From Ilyonectria destructans (lineage: Eukaryota > Ascomycota > Sordariomycetes > Hypocreales > Nectriaceae): 64,000 bases of DNA. The stretch is from assembly GCA_020740775.1 (NCBI GenBank), contig JAHEWK010000013.1:1240001-1304000 (forward strand), given 5' to 3'. This document shows positions 36,153-47,722 of this stretch, piece by piece. Every line of letters starts with the position of its first letter. Within the stretch, counting starts at the first letter, position 1. The notes below the pieces were generated by a model that was not told where the DNA came from, did not search any database, and saw only the letters and a list, made by a program, of their open reading frames with translations. A program made the translations under genes and the position numbers.

Positions 36153-36670
36153 ATCTTGGTTAGGTCTAACGACAACTCCCTCATTGGCTATCAGCTCAGT
36201 GGCAACATTTTGGAACCTCCTCTATCTTCAAGCTTATCAAATTCTTCGATAGCATCATCAATCATTTATATTGCAGCTATATCTGAGCTATCTACCACTG
36301 ACGCCCCTGAACTGGCTACAGCTAGCACGCAGGGGCCAGTTATAACTCCGGACCCCTCCTGGGTAACAGGTGAGGTCTAGACCACTGTCGACGGGGTGAC
36401 GGAAAACACGTTAATTATAACCACGGGCGAGGATCATTCCGAAACTATTGTCCCTGTTTTTCTTAGTTCAAGATGTTTGATATTCTGTGAGCCCACTGGG
36501 TCTGGCAATGGTGGGGGAGCTATTGTGTTATGGGGAATCGGTGGATTTGTCAACCGAAGTAGCCGTATCCATACTAACATTTGCAGGACCTGGGGATGGA
36601 AATTAGATTCTTCCCCCGTTACCTGGTATTACGCCGGTACCAGCAACAATTGCCATCAACCCTGTTAGTC
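36153..36670 (+). pseudogene. Possible relic of a secreted Ser/Thr-rich protein (chitinase-like tail)
   Basis: Two stretches of open frame separated by a stop and a frame shift read as TQGPVITPDPSWVTGEV then TVDGVTENTLIITTGEDH, followed by GSGNGGGAIVLWGIGG. This Thr-rich text and the Gly-rich GGG-IVLWGI block remind me of the C-terminal extension of large fungal class V (killer-toxin-like) chitinases. There is no start, no catalytic domain and no splice pattern. The assignment rests on memory of the motif style only. Confidence 0.3.
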
Positions 36671-36710
36671 ATACACGTTTTATTTTGTCAAATATTATCG
36701 GATCTTAATA

Positions 36711-36934
36711 GAGTATTGCTATTTGCCTACATTCAAAATGCCAATTGCATATTTAAGTATATAGGCCAATTTCGCTATAAAGTCTTAGTGGTGTACCTAT
36801 TAGTAAGTTTAACCTAAGATAATTAAATAAGCTTTATTATAAGTATTTATTTCCTAAGTTTTATTTTTTTATTTTTTATTTTTATTTTTTTTATTCTAAG
36901 ATTGAAATTAGAACTTTCTCAGAATAAGATACTT
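36711..36934 (+). mobile_element. Diverged, truncated second copy of the hAT-type MITE
   Basis: Starts with the same GAGTATTGCTATT terminus as the element at 13515 and stays alignable for about 220 bp, including the shared internal blocks ATTAGTAAGTTTAACCTAAG and AACTTTCTCAGAATAAGATACT. Several differences are C-to-T transitions. No matching right terminal repeat or target duplication was found downstream, so the 3' half is missing. Confidence 0.75.
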
Positions 36935-39025
36935 TAAGATAGATATATAGGCTTTGTCATAGCCCTCCATAATGAGGCATGAAGATAGTGCTATCGACTA
37001 TATGGCAGCCTTTGGGTAAAGTTTCAGGCCTTGAAGCAAAGACATGCGATGTTCAGATTCGGTAGCATCTTGGACAAAACTCGCTCAGAGAATACACATC
37101 GCAGCTCAAGCTGAGAAGAGGCGCAGATTATTTGCGATTCGGGTTAATATTTTGCCCCCGGTGTTTTGGATACGACAAATCCAACATTTCAGCTCCTGCA
37201 AGTCACAGTTTGTAGAACTCGGTGTCTAATAATGCATTATCCTACTGCAACCATTGGGATACAGTGGTAGAGAATATTGTTTACAGACTGCCGGAATAAA
37301 CAAACCTTCCTTGGTAACGGCAAATCACGATAGCTGGAAGATTCAATAGGGGTTGTTATCTTACTAAACGAAGGGGCTTACCGAACCTAACTAGTTCCAC
37401 TACCAATCAGCTCTCCTAGGATGGCCTTAAATCTGAACCTCAAATATTTGATACAACGATCGAATGAGCGGCTACAGTAACCCTCGGTTAGAGCGTTGGC
37501 CTTCAACCACGTAATTTCAGATGACAGAAAGAAGGCAACCCCAAATACAGACGGTAGACGCACCCAGATACAGTCACCTTTGTTAAAAAGAGCAGTTTTG
37601 AAAAGCTGCCTGGCATAAAGCAGGTATGCAAAGATGGTAACCCAACGCCGTCCTTCACATCCACGACGGCCGGCTTTAGCGATGTTGCGGCAGAAGATAC
37701 CGGCCTGTTGGGAGAAGGGTTCAGTTTGCAGGACAGGAGCCAGAACATACAAGGTTGCCCAGCCATGAATTAAGTGGTGATGAAATTGCTGAAATATAAA
37801 ATCTAAGCCTCGACTCGGGCGATTTCTATTCTCATGCCAGGTCCTAATTAACACCACTTTCTTTAAGGTTGTATATGAACAATATTCAGAGTAGAAAACA
37901 AGCTTTATTAATATCATATATCTATAACAAACGTGTCTCAACTCTATTTCTAGTTTTAATTATGGACTAAAAAATAAGATCTAAACGATGAGGATGCTTC
38001 CTTTCTAACATTGACTTATTTATAACGATATACTCTACTTCAAACTCGTAAATGGGATTGAAATGAATTTATATTGGTAGATTAGGCATGTTAAAATAGT
38101 AGCCAGTGTCTCAAGATTGTTATTTATGTTAATGATCAAGTCTCTCCTGAATCCTGTTTCGTCCTTGTATTTTCTCTACGCGGCGCCGGTGGAAAGTTGA
38201 GAGTCCGTACTCTCGCCCTTGCGAAACAATCGATGCAAGTTTGTTTACTGGGCCGGGGGTTGGTACAGCAACTCAGGCCGGCAAAAGTATACGGAACTTT
38301 CTGCGAACATCAATGACGCGGCAGGCTGCCTAGCAATGGATCGCGTGGTTCGAACCCGGATGTCCGAGGACTCGACTGAGCAGGTGGGTCAGATTGACCA
38401 AAAGTCGGGATACTACTTTTTGTTGGTTTTTGGGGAAACGAAAGGCGGTGTGCCACTCACGGCAAGCGCGCGCTCAAAGAGTGATCAACGGTCACGAACC
38501 TGGTATTTATCCGGGGCTAACTAGGTTGCGAATCACGCTGGGGGACACGGCTCGTCAAACTAGGCAGGCGCTTGGTTGAGGGGATATTTGCTGACCGTTT
38601 GCAAGAGTCCTGGCCTTCGCTGAGTGAGCTCTCTTGAAAGACATCTGGGAGCGTGTGGGTAAGTTGCATAGTATTGGCTTAAGATGGGGAGTGTAAGTCC
38701 AGGACAACAAATTCCCCGCTATGTGAATTCCCCGCCATGGGCGGTTGTTGGTTGTTGTTGCAGCCTCACTCGCCTGTAGCGGATGAGACAATTTCTGCAA
38801 GAATAGTGCCTGCAGCACCTGTACGCGTGACAGTGACAGTGGCAGGGGCTCTTACGATGATGTACAGACTAACGACGGGACAGGCCATTGAGCGAGTTAA
38901 GACGCATTGGCAGCTCGGTGGTCTCTGACGCCGAGGGCGCTAGAGTCGAGTACAAGCGGATGATTCCGGATCAATCCTAGCGGATGGTGCCAACAGTCCC
39001 AGTGCATCGATAGTTCCGCTTAGAA

Positions 39026-39090
39026 CCCCAGCCACTGTAGAGTAGCACCCCAGTCACTGTAGTGTAGTACCCCAGCCACTGTAGTGCATG
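39026..39090. repeat. Tandem repeat, 22-bp unit, three copies
   Basis: Three consecutive units beginning CCCCAGCCACTGTAG or CCCCAGTCACTGTAG in non-coding DNA. Confidence 0.75.
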
Positions 39091-39820
39091 CCGACCCCAG
39101 GAAAATACTGGGCTGATCTGCTCATGTGCGCCAAAACCTTCAAGGGATCAAGTTAGTGGCTATGTCTGAAGCGGAGAGCGGAGGGCTATGATCCGACGTC
39201 TTATTCTCGCATTTCTCTGTTTGTTGACGACATGAACGGCACATAGCCACTGAAGACAGGTAAATAAACAAACAAATAAACAATCGAACCGAGCGGCTGG
39301 ATAACTATCTTATGAGAGCTCTACATATTTATCCCTGAAGTTTCCATTCGCTCTGAAGCCAACTCCTCCAGCTAGGGGTCCTGTGACGTCTGAGCTCGGA
39401 CGATCCCTAGCCAGGAATTCAACCGGGCGCGAGAGTGCATGCTGCAGGGGTCGCCTGTTCTCTGCAAGAAAGCGGTCGCTACTCAGGCTGTCGAATGACC
39501 TGTCACGCACTGCATTGGCGCTCAACGACCCCAACGCTTGGCTTCCCTGCGGAGTGGCATATGTGTCAACCATCATCAGTGGTGTGCTTTCCCTAGAGCT
39601 CGTGGAAGAGCTCGATTGGTTGCGCTTGCGCGCGCAGAGTCCACGCAGCAGCCGCTTATAGGCTCAACACTGAATTTCCAGTTGTGGCGGCCAGGCCGAG
39701 GGACCGCGAGAGGGGAAGCTTGCTCCCCGGGACGCCAGTGTGGCGTGCTCGGGAGCAGGCAGCTGTGAGTCGGTGGGGGTCAATCGGTCAAGAATGTCCT
39801 TGATCCATCATGTACTTGCA

Positions 39821-39828
39821 TATATAAG
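39821..39828 (+). promoter_or_regulatory. TATA box of the EK-repeat gene
   Basis: TATATAAG about 145 bp upstream of the ATG at 39972. Confidence 0.55.
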
Positions 39829-39971
39829 ACCTGGTATATCCTCCGTCTTGAACATGAGAACTATCCATCACTCCAGCCTCCACAACAACACCAAGACTTG
39901 AATCAACACTCGTCCATCCTCCCCCAGTCGCCACACTCTCTCCCTCCTCATTTCTACTTTCCACTTTCAAC

Positions 39972-41022
39972 ATGGCGTGGTTCGATGATTCATGGGATGT
40001 CCAAGAAACCGGTAAGCCTACTTCCTCTTCGCATGCCCTTCACCTACTAATACAGTTTCGCAGACGTCGGTTCTGTCGAGAAATACGGAGATGCCGTCAA
40101 AGAAGCAATCGCTCTCTTGACCAAGTTCAAGTCCGAAGCAAAGACTGTTCACGACCTCTTGAAACACCTCTCCGAAGCGGCAGGAGAGATTGAGACTTTG
40201 GAGAAGCAACTTGTCGCTGCCAATGAGACTATCAGCCAACTGAAGGAGGCCCCTAAGGAGGCCGAGGTCGTCGAGACACCGGCTGAAGAGGCTGAGAAGC
40301 CCGCTGAGGTGCCTGCTGAGGTGCCTGCGGAGGAGACTGAGAAGCCCGCTGAGGTACCTGCTGAGGTGCCGGCTGAGGAGACTGAGAAACCTGCTGAGGT
40401 ACTGGCTGAGGTTCCGGCTGAGGAGACTGAGAAACCTGCTGAGGTACTGGCTGAGGTTCCGGCTGTTGAGGCCGAGAAGGCCGCTGAAGTTGAGGCACCT
40501 GTTGAGACCGAGGCTGAGAAGGCCGCTGAAGTCGAGGTACCTGTTGAGGCCGAGGCCGAGAAGGCTGCTGAAGTCGAGGTACCTGTTGAGACCGAGAAGG
40601 CCGCTGAAGTCGAGGCACCTGTTGAGGCCGAGAAGGCTGCTGAAGTTGAGGCACCTGTTGAGGTCGAGGCCGAGAAGGCCGCTGAAGTTGAGGCACCCGT
40701 TGAAGCCGAGGCTGAGAAGGCTGCTGAAGTCGAGGTACCTGTTGAGACTGAGAAGGTTGCTGAAGTTGAGGCACCTGTTGAGGTCGAGGCTGAGAAGGCT
40801 GCTGAAGTTGAGGCACCTGTTGAGGTCGAGGCCGAGAAGGCCGCTGAAGTCGAGGTACCTGTTGAGACCGAGAAGCCCGCTGAAGTTGAGGCACCTGTTG
40901 AGGCCGAGAAGCCCGCTGAAGTCGAGGAATTTGTCAAGGTCGAGAAGCCGACCGAGGTTGAAACCCCTGTCGAAGTCGAGAAGCCTGCTGAGACCAAGGA
41001 GGTCGAGGAATTGAAGAACTAA
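39972..41022 (+). CDS. Acidic Glu/Ala/Val/Pro repeat protein
   Basis: Exons 39972-40011 and 40064-41022 (52-bp intron) give 332 aa. The first about 85 residues are a helical, coiled-coil-like head (KYGDAVKEAIALLTKFKSEA, then EIETLEKQLVAANETISQL). The remainder is 18 imperfect units built on EK(P/A)AEV: four 15-residue units with PAEVPAEE, then 12- or 14-residue units with EAPVE or EVPVE. It is strongly acidic, has no signal peptide or membrane segment, and has no recognised domain. Repeat-number variation between strains is expected. Start and intron are supported by a TATA box at 39821 and perfect frame continuity. Confidence 0.75.
40294..41019 (+). repeat. Coding minisatellite, 18 units of 36-45 bp
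   Basis: DNA encoding the EK(P/A)AEV units. Copies are very similar at the base level, and all frames including the antisense are largely free of stops because the units are GAG/GCT/GTT-rich. Confidence 0.85.
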
Positions 41023-42827
41023 AGGTAGTTTGCTGAGCAAACTCACACCAAACGGTTGCCCTTAAACAATCAAGGAACATCCGGCGGCGTTGTTCGCATC
41101 AATGGTGACTCTTGGGGACTGGTCAAGATCACCAACCCAGTCTTATCTCAGCGTCTGTTGGACGACGCCAAAACAAAGTTTCAGGTCTCAGACGAGTTAC
41201 GATTCACGATATGGAGGTCAGCTCGCATAAGGGTCTAACGGTTACCTAGTCGAAGGCAGAAAAGGGTCCTAGGAGATTCCTTGAAGGCGAGTCTAGGGAC
41301 TTTGGCTACGGCTCTTCGAGCGTTTGTGTGATTTGGTTGAGGAGAACAGGTGCTCAAAATGTTGTACTAGATACCATAGCTCTCTAAATTTTGTCTCGTT
41401 ATAGTTATTTTATGATAATTGCTATTATGAGAAACTTTTGGTCTTCTCGCTTTGTGATGGCTAACCAGGACACGTAAAACTCAGGGTGTGTAAAACCACT
41501 CCACTTCGGCCAGGTTCCTTCTCTAATAGACATGGGCACTATGCGGTCTAGCTATACCTCTGGCTTGACCTGAGGCTCCAGGTCAGCTCTTCGCTTTGTT
41601 CAGCGAAATCATCCTAACAGTTCGCTCTGACTCTGTCATTGCTAGTTGGATGACTGAATTAGCTTCTATAATTTACGTCAAGGTCTGAACCCCAAGGAAG
41701 GAAATCTGCCTGATGGAGGATGGTTTGGTGCCTGCGGGGTACGCGTTCGCAATAAAGGTCCTCCACGAGACATCCCCAGGACCAAATTGGGAAAGGAATA
41801 CTCAGGGTTGAGATGCTCGCTTTCGAATATTTCGTTGCTAATCTTAGTCCTGATTGCACCCCATATTGGAGGCAAACAGCGAAAATGGAGTCAAAGTGGG
41901 CTCATGGATAGTCCGCATTCTGCTTCTGGAACGAGGCGGCTTTGGGATTTTGGCCGCATTTAAAACCACTTGTGGCTCGGATGAATGTGCGCGGCATCGG
42001 CATTAAGTTGCAGGCAGAGCCGCATACAATAAGGATAAGATAAGGGCGAGTTGACTGGAAGCCACGGGCAACACCCGGACTTTTATGAACAAGGGGTGGT
42101 GGCTTTCAGCAAATAAGGATGCAGACTTCGATACTAATTTATCCATATGTATCATATGGAAGAGGAGGTTGATTAATTCGACTAGAACTATCGCATACTA
42201 TGACAAAGAAGCATGCCTTTTAGCCCTTAACTATAGGCACTCCTAGCAGCACTTCTTGCTTGTCGAAGGATAGGTGTTTGCCCCTTGGCGCGATTAGGTC
42301 TCAATTCCATCTCAACTTCTATCTAAGATAGCTGTCAACTCCAGGTAAGACTATAGCATCTGATAATTGGTAAGTACTTAAAATCTTCAAAAGGTTGGCT
42401 AAAAAGAGGTATATTAACCAACATACCAGAACTTGGCCATAGCCCCTAAAGACAAAATAAGGAAAAGGTATTAAGCCTATCAAACTGATTCCCTCGCCCC
42501 TCTTTATACTCTAGAGTGGATGACCCCACACTTAGGACCATTGATCTCTACTTCCATTTCAATATCTAAGGTGTATATTCAGTTGTCACCAGACTATTAG
42601 ATTGTTGGCGATGGAATATATGGCCTAATTATCATTTAGACTCCTTATCTGTCTTATACTCTCGGTTCTCAATTTCTATCCAAAGCTAGTTCAACTCAAT
42701 GGAAACTGGTAGGTTACGGCAATCGTGCAACTCGGGAGGCGAACGAGCTTACATCTTATGTAATTTGGTCTGTTTGCGGGCGCTCGCCGATTCAATAAAA
42801 TCTCCACTTCCTTCACCAACCACCGCA
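41023..42827. other. Intergenic, EK-repeat gene to F-box-like gene
   Basis: 1.8 kb without a supported gene, A+T-rich from about 42.1 kb. Around 42175-42270 a short plus-strand frame reads IAYYDKEACLLAL then HFLL with stops, faintly like the RNase H region of an LTR retroelement; too weak to call. Confidence 0.4.
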
Positions 42828-43856
42828 ATGGAGCATGAATACACAATCGACCCATCTAGGGTCTCGCTACCATCCGAAATAATACTTCTTATAGTTGAGA
42901 GCTTGGCCCCGGCGCGCACAAACATAACTCTACCGCCCAGCCATGAGATAACCAAGACCCTTGTCGCCTTGACGCGGGTCTGTCGCGCCGCTGCCGCCGC
43001 TGCTTCGAAGCTCCTCTGGCAACTTTGCTCGCACATCGACTCCCTGAAGAGACTTATCGACTTTAGAACCGCTTTGGACTATCTGGCTCAGGACGATACT
43101 CGCCGCCCAACCAGTCTCTTCCTGGCCGTGTATGAGGATGATTCAGATGTCCCGGACGTGGCTTGGACCCCGCACAACTTGCCTGTGCCTTCCCCGCAGT
43201 TTGACGACATTCAATTTGCTACTGCCGTCCAGGGCCTCCTCCTCCGGGTCGCGCCAACTCTCCGGCGTTTGGTGATACACATGCCGCGACTGGCGCAGGA
43301 TCATGATCGCACATTCGAGCTTTTGCGCGTAGGATACGAGGCCCTCGTCAACCTGGAAGAATTCGTCAGCATTGGAGACCGATTTTCCTTTGCGGGGTTC
43401 CCACGGAGCGCCCCAGAGGGGGATGTCTGGGTTACATGCTGGCCGAAGCTGCGGCGGTTGGCACTTGATATCTCCCTCAATAAGAATGTTTTTAAAGGCT
43501 TGACTCGTCTGCCGAAGCTAGAGACGGTTGTATTCTCGTTCTTGGAGTATCCCGTGCCTCAAGCTGCAAAATTCCGAGATGTCCTACTTCGGGCACTCAA
43601 CACCTACCCCGTGGTTCCGGGAATCGAGGAGCGGAGATTACTTACCGTGGGACTTCTCGGGGGTGGTTGTGAGTTTAGTTACGCCGGGACCGAGGAGCCC
43701 AACCGTCGCACTCGCATTTGGAATATTGACGCGGCTGTATTTGCCGATCCCAATCGACCATATGAAAGCGATAATGTCCGCATTCTTCGTGGGCTGGAAC
43801 GGAAGATATCTAACGGTACACTATGGGAAGTGTATCGCTGGGGGTTCGACGATTAA
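42828..43856 (+). CDS. F-box-like protein
   Basis: Single exon, 342 aa from the ATG at 42828. The N-terminus has an F-box-like helix VSLPSEIILLIVESLAP (LPxEIxxxI pattern) followed by TKTLVALTRVCRAAAAAASKLLW, the usual continuation in fungal F-box proteins. The rest has leucine-rich stretches (LLLRVAPTLRRLVIHMPRL, CWPKLRRLALDISL, LPKLETVVFSFLE) suggestive of irregular LRRs, as in substrate receptors of SCF ubiquitin ligases. The frame is open upstream to 42699, but MEHEYTIDPSR is the better start. Such genes are numerous and fast-evolving; substrate unknown. Confidence 0.7.
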   Translation: MEHEYTIDPSRVSLPSEIILLIVESLAPARTNITLPPSHEITKTLVALTRVCRAAAAAASKLLWQLCSHIDSLKRLIDFRTALDYLAQDDTRRPTSLFLAVYEDDSDVPDVAWTPHNLPVPSPQFDDIQFATAVQGLLLRVAPTLRRLVIHMPRLAQDHDRTFELLRVGYEALVNLEEFVSIGDRFSFAGFPRSAPEGDVWVTCWPKLRRLALDISLNKNVFKGLTRLPKLETVVFSFLEYPVPQAAKFRDVLLRALNTYPVVPGIEERRLLTVGLLGGGCEFSYAGTEEPNRRTRIWNIDAAVFADPNRPYESDNVRILRGLERKISNGTLWEVYRWGFDD

Positions 43857-45941
43857 GTTGACTGCAACATGTTCCGGGATCACTAGGGTGTTGGGTTCTG
43901 TGTGCTGCATGAATAAGGGAAGGCCAGGAAGGTCTTGAGACTACTTAGACTTTCCGAAAGAAAGTCTTTGAATGACTCTTGATTTCGGTGCTTAAAACTT
44001 TATTCTGATATAGTGTATGGCAATTGTTTTATGATTGACCTTCATAGAAGGCTATGTCGTTATGTTACATCTCCGGGTGCATGACATTACGTCGGAGTGC
44101 CAACGGTCCACCAGACTGTAGGCACATATTGAAGCCACAGTCGAAGGACCTATTTATCTCCTTTCCACCATTCGTAATGTCATCGAAAGAAGGGAAGAAC
44201 CATCTCTCGGCCTACTTCCAGGTGAGGCCTGTCAGGCTGATAGCCTTAGAAGATCAACTCATGTAAAGGGTTAGACAGCCTACAATCATTAACCCATTCA
44301 TGCCTTCTGTTGCCAAGAAAACAACGCTCTATCAGAGGTTCGACGTCGTTCATTCATATTGCCGACAGGCTAAAAACTTTCGCCGGACCGCTCAATCGAA
44401 GGGGAGGTCTAGACTAGTTCTAACTTGGCGCTTCATGACCAGATGGCTTCTCCTAATGTAAGCCTCGCAGCAGTTATCCTCTGGCTGTACCTGCATAGAA
44501 ACTTACTTAATCATGTACGTAGTACAAAAGTTCGATGGAATGGTGGTCGGCCAATTTCTTGGTGCTGGATCTCTAAAACGCGATTCTTGGCGTTCAAAGA
44601 CAATTGGTTCTTAATAGCACACTCACCTCATTTTGGTGGTCGTAACAAGCTCTACTTTGAGATCGTTTTCACGGACCCTCCCTAACCCACCGCCCCGGAT
44701 CGCAATCCTCGTAGGGCTGCATTTAGGCGAGACGGAAGATGCCGAGCGATGAGTGCGGAATACATCCCACCCGAGCGGGCATATACCGATCCGTTGGAGC
44801 GGGCGCTAGTCGAGAGCTGAGAAGCAAGCAGCGGGGGTCAAGTGTTAGTCCCCGTCGTTTGGCACGATGCCAACTGCGTCCAGATCTGCCATGCCCTATG
44901 ATGCGCTGGCTAAACATGCTGGGGTAACCTGGGAAGCGTGGCTAGCATCGTGGCGAGTTGGTCGGCTGTGAAATGCCGTCAATTCCGAGACACGGTGCTA
45001 GCATAGCTGCAGGTCGAAGCCGTTACTAGCAGTGAGGCAAAGATGATGCAGGGTGAGGGGTTGATAACGCTGATGGTGGTCTCGACTTAGGCCGAATATT
45101 GTGGCTTTATGTACTTTGTATACTGTTACTGTAACATTACCGTAAAAGGTAGATGATCAACAATGAAATGATGTCATTGAGAGGAAGATATTCGAATTTC
45201 GCATTGGAATTTAAGCCGCAGACTTGATTGTGTTCCCTGTCAGTACGCAACCTGTGGCAACATTCCCTTCATATCGTCAGCCCGACCGTTGGACCAAAAT
45301 TTGAAAGGAAGCCACAAGCGGATGCCCAAGGTCAGCCACAACGCTGTCGGTTAAGTAGGCGGTACTCGCACGAATCCGCTAGTGAACTTAGTTTGTTCGG
45401 ATATGCAGCCATCAAGACCACAAGGTTTGAGGCTTGATGAATGATGGATGGCCATGAGAGCTCTATACGAGAAAGACTGTAAGGCTACATTAGACATAAA
45501 TCAACTAAAGTGACTAAGGTTACTGCCAAGGCCTCGAAACTGTGGGTACAGAATTCCAGCACGGAGTACAGTTTAAGTGCCAACTATTTCAAACTTCAAT
45601 TCTTTCAGCTGGTGAGTCTTTGGGTATCTATGCTAGTGAAGCCATATTTGATTTGAGTACTGACAGTGAAGCGACACAGCGTCAATCAAGTTCAAACTGA
45701 AATCAAGTGTTATCAATAAAATTAAGGATAGTGATTATTTGTTTCCTAGCCAGTTGGCTTATGGTTGATTATATATCAATTCCATCGCTGTCGTCATGGC
45801 GTAAATGAGCGTGTATGTGCGTTCCAGTCCAACGCCAATCTTGAAGATTCTCCCCTATTACTTCTCTCTCCCAGGCTTGATCCGAAGTGTCATCACTTGG
45901 TTTATAGTCCCCCTTCCAATGCGTTCCTCCAAGTGACTAGT
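43857..45941. other. Intergenic, no gene seen
   Basis: 2.1 kb with only short, unsupported frames. Confidence 0.5.
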
Positions 45942-46181
45942 TTAGAACCACGACTTAACCCAATCGGAAGCGCGCTTGTAGGCACCGTAGCTGCCATATT
46001 TGCCGTATTTGCCGTATCCGCCCTTGGGAGGTGGGTATTTTCCATAGCCGCCTGGGGGTGGTGCGTACTTCCCATAGTTGCCATAGCCTGGGACTGGGGC
46101 TGGGACCGCCTCGGCCTTGGGGGCAGGGGCGGCAATGACGGCCGGGGCGGCGGCGGCGAGAGCGATGAGAGACAGCTTCAT
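45942..46181 (-). CDS. Small secreted Gly/Tyr-rich protein with one Kex2 site
   Basis: Single exon, 79 aa. Signal peptide MKLSLIALAAAAPAVIA, an Ala/Pro spacer, then repeated GYGNYGKY / GYGKYPPP / GYGKYGKYGSYGAY segments, then a dibasic KR at 68-69 followed by the terminal nonapeptide ASDWVKSWF. Kex2 proteases cleave after Lys-Arg in the Golgi, so the tail could be released as a free peptide. It has no Cys, unlike most effectors. It may be a structural secreted protein, a Kex2-processed peptide precursor, or the substrate of the UstYa-type enzyme encoded 1.5 kb away and divergently. No function is proven. Confidence 0.75.
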   Translation of the reverse strand: MKLSLIALAAAAPAVIAAPAPKAEAVPAPVPGYGNYGKYAPPPGGYGKYPPPKGGYGKYGKYGSYGAYKRASDWVKSWF

Positions 46182-47722
46182 ATTGATGGAGAACTGTCCT
46201 GGGTTCGATGGGGCTCAATTGAGAAGGTTGAAGTGGTTCTGAGGATGAGGAAGATTGGATGAAGTAGTTGATCTGAAGATGGAGATGAAGAACTCCAAAA
46301 CCGAGGGGAGTGCTCCAGTTTTAACTTGAAAACCTACCATCATGCCGAACAAGCTCCAGCCGCTACATGTTGTCATCTCCATCATATCAATGGTCATCAG
46401 TAACATGGTGTGTACTCTTTGGGCTTCGGCAGTTCTTCCCTTCACCGAGCTAACCTTTCAAGACCAAATCTTGCTGCCGAATAGTCCCGAGGACACAGCT
46501 GTTGAAGCTATAGCAGCCCTGCAAAGGCTAAATTGCCTCAAAGGGGCTGTTGTGGTGGTTCTAGGCCATGAATAACGTGTTGTTTCTGACAAGTGCTGCA
46601 TAAACGTCATCCGAGATACCTGTGGCATATCACACCTTGGTCGCTTACGATCCCACTCGGGCTGAGACGCACCCGTAGGTAGTCTCTGATCTGTCATCCC
46701 CCGCAGTCGGCAGCCGAGCCAGCCGGCGTAGAGTTAATTCTAGATGAATTTTCTTTTCCAACCTTCATCTGGTAGTCAATCTAATCTAATCCGAGACGGT
46801 TGGTTGCGGGGTCAGCAATGTTTCGCTCGGCAGAATGATGGCATCTGGAATGCTGAGATCTAATCCGGCGATAACTTTACGAAGACGAGTTTGTGGATTG
46901 CAGCCACCGATAAGCTGTGCATGAAGATCTGCTTCGCTGGCGCCAATGAAGCTTGGCGATGATGCAATTGCATCTTGGCACGGTCTCAATTGCTTCAGCT
47001 CGTCGTCTATTGACTTGCGAAAGCTCAACTTGGACGTGGTGGGGCTTACAAAGTCGTTTGCGACTCCCCACGTTGTCGAGGTCTCGTGGTGTACCTGGGT
47101 GGCTTCTGGGCTCGGTCTAGCATGGAATCTAACAGCAAGCTATCCTCCCAACTGCGACAAGCGCCAGCAGCTGAGAAGTCCGCTGAAGAGGGCACCTTAG
47201 GATCGGCCGCTATTTGTCCGTCCGGAACAAGCGATTGACCTAGCATCCGTCGTGGTCGCCGAGCCGCAGACGCCGCAATTGTCGTGATGTCTGCCACGAC
47301 GAGCATCTCACTTTGTCAAGATGCACGCGATTGGTGCCCGCTCTCACTTCGTATCGGCGACCGGCAGCTTGGCAGTAACTTTGTTGCTCAGCTCAGGGTG
47401 ACTTTCCTTGCTTTGTAGCGAGCTATCGAAAGCTTCGACCTCATTCCATCCACCCGATCGCGATAGCCTCTCCAACTCTCGCCTCAGAGTTCTCGGCCGA
47501 ATTGTGCCGAGAGCATCCGAGTGACTAAAAGCGGTGGCAAATCGGGGACTCCTTGAGCTCCCATCCCTGGAGCGTCGGTCAATTGAGCTCTGTGTGTAAG
47601 GCTTGTCCTTGGTGTGAACCTTCGCAAGCCGCACCCATCCGTTCATTGTGCGCGTAGTTGTACTACATCGGAACTGTCATCTTACATCTCGAAACCACCG
47701 CGTATCGTCTACACGTATCACC
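46182..47722. promoter_or_regulatory. Divergent upstream region of the small secreted protein and UstYa genes
   Basis: 1.5 kb between divergent starts. Short frames present (for example 46342-46575 on the plus strand, with a hydrophobic N-terminus) have no other support. Confidence 0.4.

Larger units (their letters stand above)
35593..39971. other. 4.4-kb gene-poor, partly A+T-rich accessory zone
   Basis: No intact gene seen. From about 36.7 to 38.2 kb the sequence is A+T-rich with T-homopolymers near 36866-36896, as in decayed or RIP-affected DNA. Within it are a possible protein relic (36153-36670), a truncated second MITE copy (36711-36934), and an unrecognised minus-strand frame (37387-37941) that I do not call as a gene. 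38.2-39.9 kb returns to balanced composition and contains a 22-bp tandem repeat. Confidence 0.5.

Noticed and set aside
37387..37941. 184-codon minus-strand frame
   Set aside because: It lies in A+T-rich decayed DNA, has no recognisable domain, and no promoter or splice context.
38330..38430. tRNA-like B box (GGTTCGAACC) on either strand
   Set aside because: The flanking T-stem does not pair and the A box is imperfect; no cloverleaf could be drawn.
40018..41046. Long antisense frames across the EK-repeat gene
   Set aside because: They mirror the repeat unit and have no independent start, intron or domain support.
42170..42280. Retroelement RNase H relic (YYDKE...HFLL)
   Set aside because: Only a short match with stops; no reverse transcriptase, integrase or LTR found nearby.
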